This document shows, piece after piece, positions 6,321-6,538 of a stretch of DNA of 6,538 bases. The notes under the pieces are model-generated. The model worked only from the letters and a program-made list of their open reading frames with translations, searched no databases and was not told the origin of the DNA. The position numbers were made by a program, and so were the translations under genes. Every line of letters starts with the position of its first letter. The first letter of the stretch is position 1. The DNA comes from Pseudomonadota bacterium (lineage in GTDB: Bacteria > Pseudomonadota > Gammaproteobacteria > Xanthomonadales > Xanthomonadaceae), in assembly GCA_023461075.1 (NCBI GenBank), contig JAEWNY010000100.1:1-6538 (forward strand), given 5' to 3'.

Positions 6321-6538
6321 TCAATCATCGTAGAACCCGCCGCCGGCACCGGCTCCCAGCCGACCCTTGTCGATGTAGTTCACCTTGAGATATTCGGCCC
6401 AGCCCTGCGTGGCGGGATTTGCGCTTGCGATGTTGTACGCCGTGCGCAGGCCGACAATGTCGTAGATCTGGAACGGCCCCAGCTTGGCGCCGGTCCCGAT
6501 TCGCCAGGTCTTGTCGATGTCCTCCGGACTCGCCACAC
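6321..6538 (-). CDS. 3-hydroxyacyl-CoA dehydrogenase, C-terminal part (cut by window edge)
   Basis: This is the last ~72 residues of a gene that enters from beyond the right edge and ends with TGA at 6323-6321. The motifs ASPEDIDKTWRIGTG, LGPFQIYDIVGL and the closing YIDKGRLGAGAGGGFYDD match the C-terminal helical (3HCDH) domain of NAD-dependent 3-hydroxyacyl-/3-hydroxybutyryl-CoA dehydrogenases. This domain helps form the dimer and the substrate pocket; the NAD-binding Rossmann domain lies outside the window. The GTG at 6536 is almost certainly an internal valine, since the preceding partial codon (nGT) continues the family pattern. The full enzyme would oxidise 3-hydroxyacyl-CoA in fatty-acid beta-oxidation or related acyl-CoA metabolism. 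It is on the same strand as the efflux operon, 69 bp upstream of it. Confidence 0.85.
   Translation of the reverse strand, partial: VASPEDIDKTWRIGTGAKLGPFQIYDIVGLRTAYNIASANPATQGWAEYLKVNYIDKGRLGAGAGGGFYDD

Noticed and set aside
6301..6330. TTGATA on the minus strand as a sigma-70 -35 box
   Set aside because: No acceptable -10 hexamer lies 16-18 nt downstream, and the box overlaps the end of the dehydrogenase gene.

Overview
The window is GC-rich, densely coded gammaproteobacterial-type DNA. The gene style, the envelope efflux proteins with a periplasmic adaptor and an outer-membrane channel, and the overall composition suggest a Xanthomonadales/Lysobacteraceae-like organism. That taxonomic guess is inference from general resemblance only; nothing in the window fixes the species.

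Layout. At the left end a complete plus-strand gene (42-626) encodes a non-haem, bacterioferritin-like iron-storage protein. A perfect 9-bp hairpin (660-681) follows it. The rest of the window is on the minus strand. Read in the direction of transcription (right to left), it starts with the 3' end of a 3-hydroxyacyl-CoA dehydrogenase gene (stop at 6321, running off the right edge). A 69-bp gap with candidate regulatory sites comes next. Then there are five tightly overlapping genes: a TetR-family repressor (6251-5610), a TolC-type outer-membrane channel (5613-4123), a HlyD/RND-type periplasmic adaptor (4136-2937) and two ABC-2-type membrane permeases (2940-1810 and 1813-641). Each junction overlaps by 4 bp (ATGA, GTGA, ATGA), except TolC/HlyD, which overlaps by 14 bp. 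The five genes therefore look like one translationally coupled operon. The last permease converges on the ferritin gene, with only 14 bp between the two stop codons.

How the genes work together. The TetR protein probably senses a small molecule and represses its own operon. The two permeases would form a heterodimeric inner-membrane unit, the HlyD protein would bridge the periplasm, and the TolC-like protein would provide the outer-membrane exit. This is the plan of the YbhFSRG/YhiI-YhhJ class of exporters, with one notable gap: no ATP-binding (ABC) subunit or domain is encoded anywhere in the complete operon. The pump either borrows an ATPase from elsewhere or works without one. This is the most interesting feature of the window. 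Others are a candidate sigma-54 promoter with overlapping dyads ahead of the repressor, a 77-residue low-complexity cytoplasmic tail on the adaptor, and a ferritin that keeps all the iron ligands but has Gln where bacterioferritin has its haem Met.
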